A stretch of DNA of 64,000 nt, from the NCBI RefSeq assembly GCF_052857255.1, contig NC_135507.1:72820330-72884329 (forward strand), given 5' to 3'. Source of the stretch: Amblyomma americanum (Eukaryota > Arthropoda > Arachnida > Ixodida > Ixodidae). Within the stretch, counting starts at the first letter, position 1; the number at the start of each line of letters is the position of its first letter. The position numbers and the translations under genes are program-made. The notes beneath the pieces are model-generated. The model saw only the letters and a program-made list of their open reading frames with translations, made no database searches and had not been told where the DNA came from. Positions 45,976 to 56,430 of this stretch are shown here, piece by piece.

Positions 45976-46140
45976 AACCTAAAGATCCCCGGGTGGTCGA
46001 AATTATTCCGGAGCTCTCCACTACGGCACCTTTTTTCTTGCTTTCTTCTCTCTGTCCATCCTTTTTCCGTACCCTTACGGCCACGATTCAGGTGTCGGCC
46101 TAGATGTGAGACCGATACTGCGCCATTTGCTTCGCCAAAA
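45976..46140 (+). repeat. Ruka-type SINE, core and tail
   Basis: Plus orientation from AAGATCCCCGGGTGGTCGAA through TTCCGGAGCTCTCCACTACG and the TACTGCGCCATTTGCTTC tail. Head missing. Confidence 0.85.
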
Positions 46141-46147
46141 ATCAATT

Positions 46148-46440
46148 TGAAAAATGTTTTGGAGAGCGGAAATGGCGCAGTATCTGTCTCACATATCGGC
46201 GAACACCTGAACCGCGCCTTAAGGGAAGGGATAAAGGCGTGAGTGAAAGAAGAAAGAGGATCCGCAGTGCAGGTGGCAGGATAATTTCGACCACTTGGGG
46301 ATCTTTAACGTGCACTGCAATAGCATAGCACACGGGCGCCTTTGCGTTTCGCCTTCATCGAAACGCGGCCGCCAAGGGCGGGTTCGAACCGGGGAACTCC
46401 GGATCAGTAGCCGAATGCCTAACCATTGCGCCACCGCAGC
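46148..46440 (-). repeat. Full-length Ruka-type SINE
   Basis: Minus orientation, complete: tail at ~46165 (GGAAATGGCGCAGTATCTGT), core with ATAATTTCGACCACTTGGGG, and the tRNA-like head 46378-46440 with B box (CGGGTTCGAACCGG as read in + orientation) and the box GGTGGCGCAATGGTTAGGCA read in minus. Together with the copy at 45976-46140 it forms a tail-to-tail inverted pair. Confidence 0.88.
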
Positions 46441-47160
46441 GGGTAAAAAAAAATTCAATTTCAATTTTTCTGTAACATATATTATCCCTAACCGGGTAAA
46501 AGGACTCGAGCTTGGGAACCTCTGCAAAATTCCGCTAACGTCATGTAATGGAACACGTTGTCTTAAAATGGCTCCAAATGCACGCCGACGGGAAAGAAGA
46601 TTTCCCCTGTCCATGATGGGTTTCGAGCAGCTCTCTCGACTCGGGACATCATGTGGCAGATAAAGCAAGACATTCGGGATCCAAATCGCATTAGAGCCAC
46701 GCGTACCATCCTGGAACTCGATGTGAGTAAAGCGGCAACTCCATGACACTTCCTTGCGAATGTGCGGAGCGCCTGCGCACACAGCGCCGCGCCGCGCCGC
46801 GACGGGCGTCGAAAAAAAGGCATCAACCTGCATGCTTCCTGTACTGGCTCATTCCCCCTCTCGAGGCAAAGGAGAGAGTTTAAAGCGTGAAGAAAAGGGA
46901 TTTGGGTGGCGCTGAAAGGACAACTTGAACAGCGAAAAAAGTTCCAGAAACCTAAAAGAGCTTCAAGTAATGAAGAAAGAGTCCAACCCCGCGGTCCTCC
47001 TATTGTTGAAAACCGGACCCCGCTTCGGACGCGCGCGCAAGCGCCCGAGTGCAGGCGCGGATATCTGACATGTACAGATATCTGCGCGACGCGCCTCACA
47101 CATGCGCAGCAAGACTCCGTCGTACGCACATGCGCCTAGGCGCTCCGCCCATACGCCTAC
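46441..47160. other. No supported gene; GC-rich stretch with a small hairpin
   Basis: An open frame of 188 codons on the minus strand (46563-47129) has no recognised motif. At ~47056-47086 GCGGATATCTG and CAGATATCTGC form a short hairpin. Sequence to 47160 is rich in GCGC and CATGCGC. Confidence 0.35.
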
Positions 47161-48660
47161 GATGCGTCCTTCGATTTCGGGTTTAAGGCCTTTGACAATG
47201 TGTCAAGCGCTTCCATCCTCTCCCACCTGTCACTGATGAATGTAGGTTAACGAACATACGACACATCGCCATCTTTGTGAGCCAGCGCACGACTACGCTG
47301 CATTTCGGGTATAAAAGTAGCGACAAAATTACACCAGGCGCCAGAGGAACCGCGCAAAGGCGCTGTACGTTCATCTTTTCTCCTTAGCATTACTATGAGT
47401 GGCCTCCAGCGTCTATTAGATGCTACCCCACATATGCACCATACTATATACGCCGACGATATCATCATATGAAACAACTCCCAATCCGATGGAGAGTTTG
47501 CAGAATCATTACAACCAGCTATCGACACGGTGCACTCTTTCGTGCAGGTAAACGGCTTCTGGTGCTCACCGGCTCAATCGGAACTCTCAGTTATCATGAA
47601 CAAACAGGCCTCACAGGCAGCACGCGACCCTCGGAAACCCATCGAGTTGCACTGACAACCACGCGATACCCCGGTAGCCACATTCAGGGTTCTTGACTTA
47701 TTGATTCAGAATAATACTCAAAACAAGGACGTGATCCGCCGGCTACGCGTCACGGCGCACCGGATAGGCGGGCTGGTGAGGCGCATTGCCATCCGTCGCA
47801 GGGGCATGAGAAAGAGCCACTTAATAGTATCATTAGAGCCAAGTCAGATCGACTGCTGCAGTTGAGAATATTGAACACGCTCGCTGAACTTATCGAAGCC
47901 CATAAGACGGCACAAGTGACCCGCTTGTCGTGCAGTGTTTCAGGAAGCATAATTTTTGAGAAACTCAACATCCACCCCGCTACTGAGGTATGTGCAAAAT
48001 CACATTTATCAGTCGACATTACTAGTAGACTAGTTGCAAAACCAGTAGCCAAGAGTATGCGGCCAGGCAGACACGACACCTGCAGGAAAGCAAGGGCCCA
48101 GGAACTTGAGAAACAGTACGACAGCGAAGCACGAGCAGTGTGCGTGGATGCACCTCAAGACATCAAAGGCGGAATATACGTGGCGTATATGCCCACTTCA
48201 AAGCCAGCCCTCGGTAACGCTTGAACCTTTCACGCTATCTCTATATCCCAGGCAGAGGAAGTAGTTATCGCTCTGATCATCGCGGACCGTGCATCCAAAG
48301 TATTCTAAACGAATCAGATAGCGCAAGTCAAAATTTCGCCTAGAACTCGGTAAACGCGCTCGCACTGTGAATTCTGCGCAACCGAACTCTCCATCACAAC
48401 ATCAATCTCGTATGGGTTCGAGGATGACGATTTTTCGCTCACTGCCTACGCCGCAGACGCGGACACCGGCTTTTCTGCGACACGAGCTCCTTAACGCTGT
48501 CGCATTAAAAATATTCGTGGCGACACTAAGAAGCCATTCAAAATTCCGTCAAAAAATTGGTGAACGTGCTCGCAATGTGAGTTCTGCGCAACCGAACTCT
48601 CGATTTCAACATCAATCCCGTATGGGTTCCGGCGTGCGCGGTTGACTCAGGGAACGGGGG
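47160..48660 (+). mobile_element. I-clade LINE: RT palm to RNase H, decayed, with SINE-body insert
   Basis: Rightward: KAFDNVSSASILSHLSLMN (47186), then a run with FSLLSITMSGLQRLLDATPH and an intact catalytic IYADD (47447-47461) followed by a stop three codons later. Then come SDGEFAESLQPAIDTVHSFV and FWCSPAQSELSVIMNK, the connector RKPIELHCQPRDTP, and the start of RNase H (RAQELEKQYDSEARAVCVDA, ~48100; QAEEVVIAL, 48252). At 48336-48400 and 48545-48625 the same ~70-base RNase H segment occurs twice, separated by a SINE-type body (48425-48515). Multiple stops. Confidence 0.8.
48425..48515 (+). repeat. Truncated copy of the second SINE body
   Basis: Shares GACACCGGCTTTTCTGCGAC and TTAACGCT...GCATTAAAA with 43220-43292. 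It lies exactly between two copies of an RNase H segment of the LINE, suggesting insertion with an accompanying local duplication. Confidence 0.6.
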
Positions 48661-49232
48661 GTATACCACCTAACCCGATTTTTATCCAACCATTGGACAG
48701 GAGACCTCTATAGGAGACCCGCGCGGAGGCACCTCGCTTGTACGCGGAGATTGCAATCTTTTGAAGCGAAAAGCTCCACTAGGCTAGTCAACACGGCGCT
48801 TCGCGCGAGCCGGCGTATGTCGGAGCACGAAAGACGTCACGCACGGCGCAAGTGGCCGCCGCCGACTCTTTCTCTCTTTCTCGCTTCGTAGCGATTACTG
48901 CGCATGCGCCACTAATGGAACTGAACCACAGGTGTTCCCCACTCTTTTTCCCTCCCTTTTTTATCCACTACCCTCAGACGCCTATTAACGAAGGCAATTC
49001 TTAGCCCCTACCAAACAAAACAAGTGAGTCGACGGCGTTCATGGAGTTCTTTGGCGTCGAGAACTTGCAAGGGACGATCATTTTCACGGAAGAAAAGGCG
49101 GAAACCGGCTCCGTGGCTCAGTGGAGACCTCAATCTCGCTTCCATATACGTGGCTTGGTGTTCAACTGCAAAAGCCTGCTTTGATTGCGTTCCGCACATT
49201 TGATAGGCAGCGTGCCCTCCCTATCACCCTAG
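48661..49232. repeat. Unclassified repeat piece and LINE scraps
   Basis: GAAGCGAAAAGCTCCACTAG (~48770) links this to repeats at 26443 and 32763. A piece at 48975-49010 (CTTAGCCCCTACC block) repeats sequence found at 49556-49572 in the adjacent LINE. No gene. Confidence 0.4.
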
Positions 49233-50558
49233 GTGATGGCATGCAGCGCTAACGCATTCTGGCCACATCTCGCTCTCACTACCGCCACGTGTACCAAAAC
49301 ACGAATGAGGCGTCCGCATATACAGGGAGCCAGCTATGCGCCTTTCCTTTCCACGAAGCCATCGCCGTCTAAAACATTGTCAACACCAACGCCAATGAAC
49401 ACAGTGAACGCCCACATCTTTCGCTTTGTATATCCTCAATTAGCTGAGCAAATCGACATTAATTTTTATTGCGAGCTAAAATGCACATATCCCGCCCCTA
49501 TCTCTGACCTGGACAGGGTGCAAGCCACGACACTCAGACGCCAACAAACAAAGGCTATTCTTAGCCCCTACCGATTGTTAAATGACAGAGAATACGACCC
49601 TGCTTGCCCACACTACGGTGACGGGACGCACGCTCCCCAAGACCATATATTATGGGAATGCGGTAGCAAATTCCCTGCGACGACCCTCTTGCCAGCTCCC
49701 TCGGCACAAGGATGGAAAAAGGTCTTGGACAGTTCAAGGAAAACAACACAGTGGGCCCTCATCACGCGAGCTCAACATGCCGCCCCCGACTGCGGCCACC
49801 ATCGACTTGACCCAGCCCCAACTGATCACTTTCATTTTGCGGAAACAAAGTTAAAACGACCACAACCACCCTCCTCGCCGCAGTGTCTAGACTGTTGCGA
49901 CTGCTGGATGAATGAAAAGTGCACGGGCCTGCCCAGTGCCTCAAGATTTACCACAATCCCTGCCACGTACCGAGAGTAGGAGAGGTAAAGGGATGTGAGC
50001 GCTTAGAAGAACCAGCGCAAGAAAGGGTAGCGGACAAAAAAAGGAGGACGACTGATTTGCTCTGGTTCTTCTCAGATCATGGCTTAGCATCTAGCCCAAG
50101 AACAAGTTTTGTTGAGATGTGAGAGGAAAGATTGAAGGAAACGACGCGCGTCGCATCAACCGCGTGATCTGAAGCGACGACGACGGTGTAGCAACAGATG
50201 CCCCCTTTGACAAGGAGCTCTTGCCGCAGGGAGCCCTTGCCACATTGCATTAAGGGGCTGTGAGCTAGGAGCTCTCGCGTTGCCTGGCTGTTGTTTTATT
50301 GCGACTGAAGGAAGTATGGAAAAGAAAGTGCACGGGACTGCCCAATGGATCAAGCTGAGCCACAATCGCTGCCACGTGCAGACAGGAGGAGTGTTGAAAG
50401 ACAGGAGCGGAAAGGCAGTCAAGCGCGTCGCAACAACCGCGTCCGTCAAAACGACGACGTTTTAGCAACAAATACATCCAGTGACAAGGAGCCCTCGCCA
50501 GATTGGTGAGAGCTCCTAGATCCCATTCCCGTAGGTCCAGGAAGCCCCCTCGCCTTCT
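49233..50558 (+). mobile_element. I-clade LINE 3' part with open 248-codon C-terminus and repeated 3' UTR
   Basis: The frame 49233-49979 is open for 248 codons. It covers the end of RNase H and the cysteine-rich tail: LDRVQATTLRRQQTKAILSP, LNDREYDPACPHYGDGTHAP, QDHILWECGSK and QCLDCCDCWMNEK. The 3' UTR block GTGCACGGG...CTGCCACGT occurs twice, at 49918-49970 and ~50329-50380. Bases 50270-50560 match 33070-33330 in inverse orientation. Frame integrity of this copy is higher than that of its relatives, but RT is absent. Confidence 0.8.
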
Positions 50559-50770
50559 GCGGCGCCCGTGTGCTGTGCGATGTCAGTGCACGTTAATGTT
50601 CCCCAGATGGTCGAAATTATTCCGGAGCCCTCCACTACGGCACCTCTTCCTTTCTCCTCCTTTCACTCCCTCTTTTGTCCTTTCCCTTACGGCACGGTGC
50701 ACGGTTCAGGTGTCCAACGATATATGAGACAGATACCGCTCCATTTCCTTTCCCCAAATGCCAAATATTA
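50555..50770 (+). repeat. Ruka-type SINE, core and tail
   Basis: Plus orientation from GTGTGCTGTGCGATGTCAGT through GTCGAAATTATTCCGGAGCC and ATATATGAGACAGATACC, ending in an ATTATTATTA tail. It starts exactly at the 3' end of the preceding LINE. Confidence 0.9.
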
Positions 50771-52240
50771 TTATTACGTCACGCGATTTCCAGCAGTTGC
50801 ACGAGTGGCGTCGGCTCCGCAACGCAGCGTTACGTGACTCGATAGTTGCGAGGCGAGCGAGCGACGTCGGCTCACGCCCGCAGCTGCGATGAGGCGTGGA
50901 TAGTTACGTGGCGTACCGTCCGAGGGAACATTTTAAGACGAATCTTTCTTGGCTCATGAGTGGCGTGGACTTAAGTTGTAGACGGAAGTTGTAGACGCAA
51001 ATCCTCCGCACGAACTAACATCCACAAGTTGTGTTAAATAAAAAAAAATGTTAAAGTTGATTAAGCAGCAGTTCTTAAGCAACGTATATGTAATGAAATA
51101 AACCAGAAATTGAAAATGAAAATAAGAATAAATAAAAATGAAATAAATGAAATTATCGAAATGAGCAGTAAATAAAGCAAAAAATCAGAAAACAGGAAGA
51201 AAGCAGAAATAAGAGAAAATGAAAAATTAAGGTAGAATGAGGACAGGAAAAGGCTTTCGCATTTGCGCTCTTAGGCTGATTTATTTTTTCTTGCGTGAGA
51301 GTCACGGACGCATGAACCAACCAGCGACTGCGTCCTTGTGGCGCATCTCACGAGAAAATGAGCATTGCTCCGTTTTGTTTGGGGAATCATTCGAGTGCAA
51401 TGGCCTGCTTTCTTTCGCATGTCAGGATGAAACAAGCTGTTCTGGGAAACGATGACCATCTGCGCAGATGTTAGACAGCTTTACCATACCGCGTACCGTG
51501 CTACCATTATCGGAGTACCCTGAGTCCGCTCGCAGTCAGTACAGATGCAGAAATCGGCTTGACGGCGTCAGATGATGCCAGGTAACGGACAGCTGCGTGC
51601 GCGCCTGCCGCCGCATCGGGACCAATCAGCGTGGGCGCACTGCCATTGTTCGGTCTCGCGAACACGGTATGCTAAAGGTGTCCAATAGTTTGCGAGTTCG
51701 ACTCTCGCTCGAGCTTTTGCGGAAGCGCAGACCACCCTTATTACACCGATAGTGCGGTGGGGACCAAGTGTCCAGGATTTGTCACATTAGTTGGCGTTTG
51801 CTGAATTGGTTCTTAAAAAGAGTCTTTATTGTGCTGACTTTCGGCCACGCATACCTGAACAACCAGGCGGCGAAAATAGCAAGAAATGTTTTCGGCAGTC
51901 CACGTAAGACAGGATTCCTGCTTCTGTCGGCCGCGGTGAATTTAAAGCAGACAAAGAACCGTCTGTCGAGTCCCAAAGGTAACTGCATAATCTCGAGCAA
52001 TGTAGAAGTCTGAACGCGGCTCCAGTCATTCTAGATAAAACTAACCGCCTTTCGCGTCAGCAAATGTTGTAGCCGCGTACAACCGGATTTGTGCAAGAAC
52101 GAACAAATATCAGGAACTTTCGCGGGACGCCGTCCTATTAAAGAAAAGTCGATCCCATACTTATGAACGAAAGAAGAGGTGGGCGAAAAAAATTCGGCCG
52201 GGACAACTAAAGACTGATTTCGTGTATAATTTAGAAAGCT
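50771..52240. other. No supported gene; A-rich tract and a lone tRNA-like T-arm
   Basis: Bases 51030-51235 are an A-rich, GC-poor run with repeated AATAAA-like words. At ~51690-51708 GCGAG-TTCGACT-CTCGC would form a perfect T-arm, but no acceptor, D or anticodon arm goes with it. Other open frames (for example 51237-51455 and 51768-52013) are unrecognised. Confidence 0.4.
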
Positions 52241-52438
52241 CTAAAGTCCCGCGGGTGTAATGTTTTGCCTGAGCCTTCTGTTCCGCCTCTGCCTCATTGC
52301 TTCCGCTTCACGTTGTCGCAACTCCGGATCGTTTTCACGACGTTGCCGAATTACCTTCGCTTCACGTTCCCGCAGCTCGACGTTGGCCGCACTCATCTGT
52401 CGCTTCATGTCCGCTTCCCGCCTGCGTTGTTCAACGTC
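52241..52438 (-). CDS. Short STPR-type repeat reading frame, gene fragment
   Basis: The minus-strand frame is bounded by in-frame stops (TGA at 52441-52439, TAG at 52243-52241) and gives 65 residues. They contain EQRRREADMKRQ, VELREREAKVIRQRRENDP and ELRQREAEAMRQRRN. The 23-residue step with the R-E-A-E-A-x-R-x-R-R signature fits the STPR (score-and-three peptide repeat) family, which includes DNA-binding proteins such as silkworm FMBP-1. STPR-like segments may also sit near the start of some Helitron-type proteins. No other domain is found nearby, so it is a fragment. Strongly biased composition supports a real coding origin. Confidence 0.65.
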   Translation of the reverse strand, partial: DVEQRRREADMKRQMSAANVELREREAKVIRQRRENDPELRQREAEAMRQRRNRRLRQNITPAGL

Positions 52439-52744
52439 TCAACCGTCTAAGACTAGCTTTCCGTGCTCGTACCGTGGCGGGGATCGTCTGTGGGGCAGCC
52501 CGTCTCTGCAGCAGTCGCGCAGCATTTCTCGGCTCCCGTGCCTTGGAGCCTGTAGCGTACGTAACTTCGTGGGCGCCCTAGTCTTCCTGTTGACGTAGAC
52601 GCGGTCGCCTCGTAGGTCGCGTATGTTGATGTCGTCGCCGTTCCATCACACTGCATTGCACACACACCATCGACAAGGGAGTCTGAAGAGAGAGTGATGC
52701 GCGCGCGGCCGCGAAACCCTCGCTGGCGCGACTAAGTCATGCAG

Positions 52745-53225
52745 CAAGTTGTCTAATGCTGGCACATGCTGGGCGGCCGGCCCGACGGATCCAGACTCCC
52801 TCGCTGAAGCCCTGCCGACTTTTGCCGGCATCAAGAATTTTCATAAAGAAACAAAACGCTGTTGCCCGCTTCCCCACCCCCACCTCGAACAAGCGCAAGC
52901 CACCTTGCTCCGCAGATTGCAGACGCACTCAATTTTTAGCCACTCCAGGCTATCACTAATCACCGACGGGGAATACGACCGCACATGCCAAAATTGCAAC
53001 AACGAACTCACCACTCAGCTAGGCGCACATCCTCTAAGTGATGATAAAATAACCGGGCACTGTGGGCCCTCCTGCCAGCCCCCTTTCTGGAAAGCTGAGA
53101 CTCACTCCTCACCCAGCCAGACGAAACCACTCAACCTGCACTCATTCCGTAGGCCCGAGACGTTGCCCTCCCCCCCCCTCCCTGGGGGCCCCACAGGACC
53201 CGCCTTGCCCTAACTGCCGGTACCT
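52745..53225 (+). mobile_element. I-clade LINE C-terminal fragment
   Basis: The frame 52749-53213 ends with the tail of RNase H-bearing LINEs: HPHLEQAQATLLRRLQTHSI, ITDGEYDRTCQNCNNELTTQ and a proline-rich end. The first ~50 residues (SNAGTCWAAGPTDPDSL and on) are less typical. The 3' end is near 53240 after CCTGTGGTAATTAAAG. Confidence 0.7.
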
Positions 53226-54084
53226 GTGGTAATTAAAGTTCACTATTTTAACTTCTTGCCATCGACATGGCTCTGCGATGTTTTGTTCCGCGATTCCAAC
53301 TACAAGCTTTGAAGTAATGGGACTTATAAAGCTTCCCCCGTGAAATAAAGTGCATGAATAGAGGTGCATGGCTATATTAGTGCTCATAAAATGGCTTTCT
53401 ACCCACGATATCCAACACTTCTCTTCGAGGTCGACGTCGTTCGTTTCTTGTCAATCCATCATGAACAACTTCAGAGTCCTGTCGACATAGTCCATGAAAT
53501 TATCTTGTACGACCTGAAGAAGCGGAGAAAACGTTTCACTCAGTCAACCGGTGCCGAATGGGTGCCCAAATACAGACCTGGTGTAGCTGGCTTGTATTCT
53601 GCGTGGCGTCGACGTCGATTGTGGTGTCAATCGTCAGTGCGCTACTCATCTGGAATGCGCAGCCGGGTATGACGTCGAGATTCTTCTGCGCATTGCGCGC
53701 TCTAAACAGGAGGGTGTAAGAATGAAATAAATTTTCATCTAGTACATAAAATGGAGTGAACTAGAGGACAGCTTACTCCATTTCTACTCTTTATCAGTAG
53801 TGTTGGTTGTTTAGACTGTAGGTATGCGAAGATGTAAAGTTTGTCCTCATCGGTCACATCCTGCAACACTGCGTTGAGCGTTGTCATGGCCTCCCTGCGA
53901 TGTACGTGGTGGAAGGGTTTCACGGGCTTGCCCTTATAACGGCGATTTGTAGGCTTAGGCAACATACAGCAAGATCACTTCCGATGATCTGTGTTTGGTG
54001 TCAACGTAGATGAAGTGTATGACTTACATGCAGTTTTTCCACTTTACCACCTTCACGGTGCTATTGCAATGCCTACGGCAAGTG
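53226..54084. other. No supported gene; unclassified frames
   Basis: Two open frames (53364-53672 plus, 102 codons; 53735-53965 minus, 76 codons) have reasonably complex composition but no motif I recognise. They could be chance or fragments of an unknown element. Confidence 0.3.
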
Positions 54085-54290
54085 AGAGGTACAGTGCAAT
54101 ATCAGTACACGTTAAAGATTCCCAGGTGGTCGAAATTAGCCCGGAGCCCTCCACTAATGCACCTCTTTCTTCTCTTCTTCTTTAACTCCCTCCTTTATCC
54201 CTTCCCTTACGGCGCTGTTCAGGTCTCCACCGATATGTGAGAGAGATACTGTGTCATTTCTGTTCCCCAAAAACCAAGTTTCATTTTCCG
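54085..54290 (+). repeat. Ruka-type SINE, core and tail
   Basis: Plus orientation with AAAGATTCCCAGGTGGTCGA, CCCGGAGCCCTCCACTAATG and CTGTTCCCCAAAAACCAAG. Head missing. It abuts the LINE fragment that starts at ~54290. Confidence 0.85.
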
Positions 54291-55130
54291 ATACATTGGC
54301 AAATTTTGGCCGACAGGCAATCTTACAATCGAATCCAGGATAACGAACATGGTCCTTTTCATTTAGGAGCGAGGGGTACGCCACAAGGCATGGTGCTGGC
54401 TCCCCTGTTAATCAATCTGGCTATGGTGCCCCTACCGGTACAGCTGTCCGTTGTCGCCAGTATGCAGCATGCTCTTTATGCCAATGACATCACCCTGTAG
54501 GCCGCGCAAGGCGCCCTCGGAGACACTGGGGCCAACATACAGGAGGCGGCGACCATAGCGCACCGTTATGCTTGCCGCCGCGGCCTCCAATGCTCTCCCG
54601 AAAAGTCTGCATTTGTGCAGATCTGCCCCTCACCATGTGTCCAGCCAAAATTACATTGTCTCTTCAGGCAGGTCCAATCCCTGAAAATATCGAACACGGG
54701 GTACTGGGCTCTTTATACATCAACACAGGCAATGAGAAACGACTTTGGCCAAACTTCATAATCCGGGGACCAGGCAGGACGCATGGTCCACCGGGTTTCT
54801 TAAAGCGCGATGTTACGATGCAAAGACGCCTTGCTACTGAGGTATGCATTTGTAACCAGTCCAATACTATATTTGACTCCGTACCTCAACTCGTAGTGAT
54901 CCTCTGAAAAATTATTAAGCGGGCTCTGGTCCACCCCGCAAACACCTCCACCAGCGCCTCCAGGCGCTGTGCATGAACACATTTCGCGAGCTCCGGGAAG
55001 TCCACTTGACCAGCCAGTATACGCGTCTCTCGAAGACATCGTCGGGTCGCCGCCTCCTTGCCAGACTACACATCCATTACACCACTATCATGGAAGAGCG
55101 CGTACATGTTCCATCCCAGTGAAGATGCGC
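54290..55130 (+). mobile_element. I-clade LINE reverse transcriptase fragment, catalytic Asp replaced
   Basis: Rightward: ARGTPQGMVLAPLLINLAMV (~54370), then MQHALYANDITL where YADD is expected, so the first catalytic Asp is Asn. Next comes a tail with YACRRGLQCSPEKSAF and the connector MNTFRELREVHLTSQYTRLS (54973) with RRLLARLHIHYTT. Stops and frameshifts divide it. It ends where an oppositely oriented LINE begins at 55141. Confidence 0.85.
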
Positions 55131-55140
55131 CCGCCACGTG

Positions 55141-56250
55141 TGAGAGAGAGAGAGAGAGAAACTTTATTGTTGGAGAGGAAGTCGGGGCACGTCCCTGGGT
55201 TTCCGCACGACCCCACTGCACTCCAGTGTTTATGTCCCTAAGGTCCATAACACTGGCAGCCCGGCTCGTGGCGATTGTCTGCACGGCCGGGTCCTCCGAG
55301 CGCAGTAGGGTCTCCCAGTCCTTCCAGGTCTTGAGGTCCTCTAGGCCGCGCGGGGGAGGGTCCGCCGGGCAGAGGGAGAGGATGTGGAGGGAAGAGGCGA
55401 ATGGTTCTGGGCACAAGGTGCAGGCAGGAGTGGGGAAGGAGGGGTGATAGTGGGCTTGAGTCAGGGCTGAGGGGAGTGTGTGTGTCTGTAGTTTGCGCCA
55501 TTGTTGCGCGTTTGTTATCTAGGGAGGGGTGGGGCGGGGGGTAGAGCTGGCGCCAGGCTCTGTAGGCCTGCGTCATCTCGCTGAACGAGTGCATTCGCTC
55601 CCTCGCGAATCCCCGATCCGAGGCCACCTGAACCCGGTTTAAAGAACCTCGGGCTAAAAGGTTGGCGGCCTCGTTTCCGGGATTCCCGGAGTGCGCAGGC
55701 ACCCATATAAGCTCTACATGGAGGGATGGGGGTGCATCGGGCGAGCCCAGTATGCCAAAAGCAGGGACGTGGACTCGGCCTCGCGCAAAATTTAGAATTG
55801 CAGTCTTAGAGTCTGTTAAAATGTACTGGGCTTCCGTGCGGGTGATGGCAATTGCGATGGCGGCTTCATCTGCAGCCTCTGGTGTGGTGTCAGGGGGGAG
55901 AGGTAGTGTGATTAGGGCGGATGAAGAGCAGTCCACCACGGCTGCGGTTGCTTCGCCACCCGTGCAGGCGGCGTCCACCCATACGGCGTCCGGCTCGGAG
56001 CCGTACACTCGGTGGAGTGCCTTCGCACGGGCTCTGCGGCGCTGCTCATGGTGGGAGGGGTGCATATTTTTTGGCAGTGGCTTGATGACCAGCTCTCGGT
56101 GAAGGGATCGAGGAATGGGGAGGAGGGTTGGGTCGTTGGCCGGTATTCTGATTCCGAGGGAGTCCAGGATATACCGTCCTGTGGAGGTTTGTGTAAGCCT
56201 TATGTATTGGGTCTGTCGATGGGTCTCCACGAGTCACACGTTTGCCCTCT
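55141..56250 (-). mobile_element. I-clade LINE 3' end with open RNase H domain
   Basis: The minus-strand frame 56230-55238 (330 codons) has the connector SLHRELVIKPLPKNMHPSHH, then RNase H: DAVWVDAACTGGEATAAVV, EAADEAAIAIAITRTEAQYI, LTDSKTAILNFARG and HVELIWVPAHSGNPGNEAAN. All four catalytic acidic/His positions appear present. A Pro/Ser-rich tail follows. The 3' end is marked by AATAAAGTTTCTCTCTCTCT at 55170-55141 (minus reading). It is 5'-truncated, relatively intact and probably young. Confidence 0.9.
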
Positions 56251-56257
56251 TCCCGCG

Positions 56258-56430
56258 AACATGAACTGTAAGGACCATAATGGCCGGCGCCTGGCGCGGG
56301 CGGAAACCAGGTCCCGCCACTATGGATCGAAACCCGGCGTATTCTACGTAGATGCCTGGAGATCGGTTGGCGCCAGTGCGAAAAATATTCGTCGTCTGAA
56401 GAAGACATTCGTAAACGTGCTTGGATAGAG
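56258..56430 (+). mobile_element. I-clade LINE RNase H start, head-to-head with the previous element
   Basis: The plus frame reads NMNCKDHNGRRLARAETRSR, HYGSKPGVFYVDAWRS, equivalent to the RRRARAKALHR...DAVWVDAAC start of RNase H in the minus-strand element at 56100-55980. Only the first ~50 residues remain. The two fragments form an inverted pair. Confidence 0.75.

Noticed and set aside
46219..47129. Minus-strand frames of 188-204 codons as a gene
   Set aside because: Part of one overlaps a full-length SINE, and the rest has no motif; GC-rich DNA makes long chance frames common.
51690..51710. tRNA gene around a perfect T-arm
   Set aside because: Only the T-arm is present; no acceptor, D or anticodon stems fit around it.
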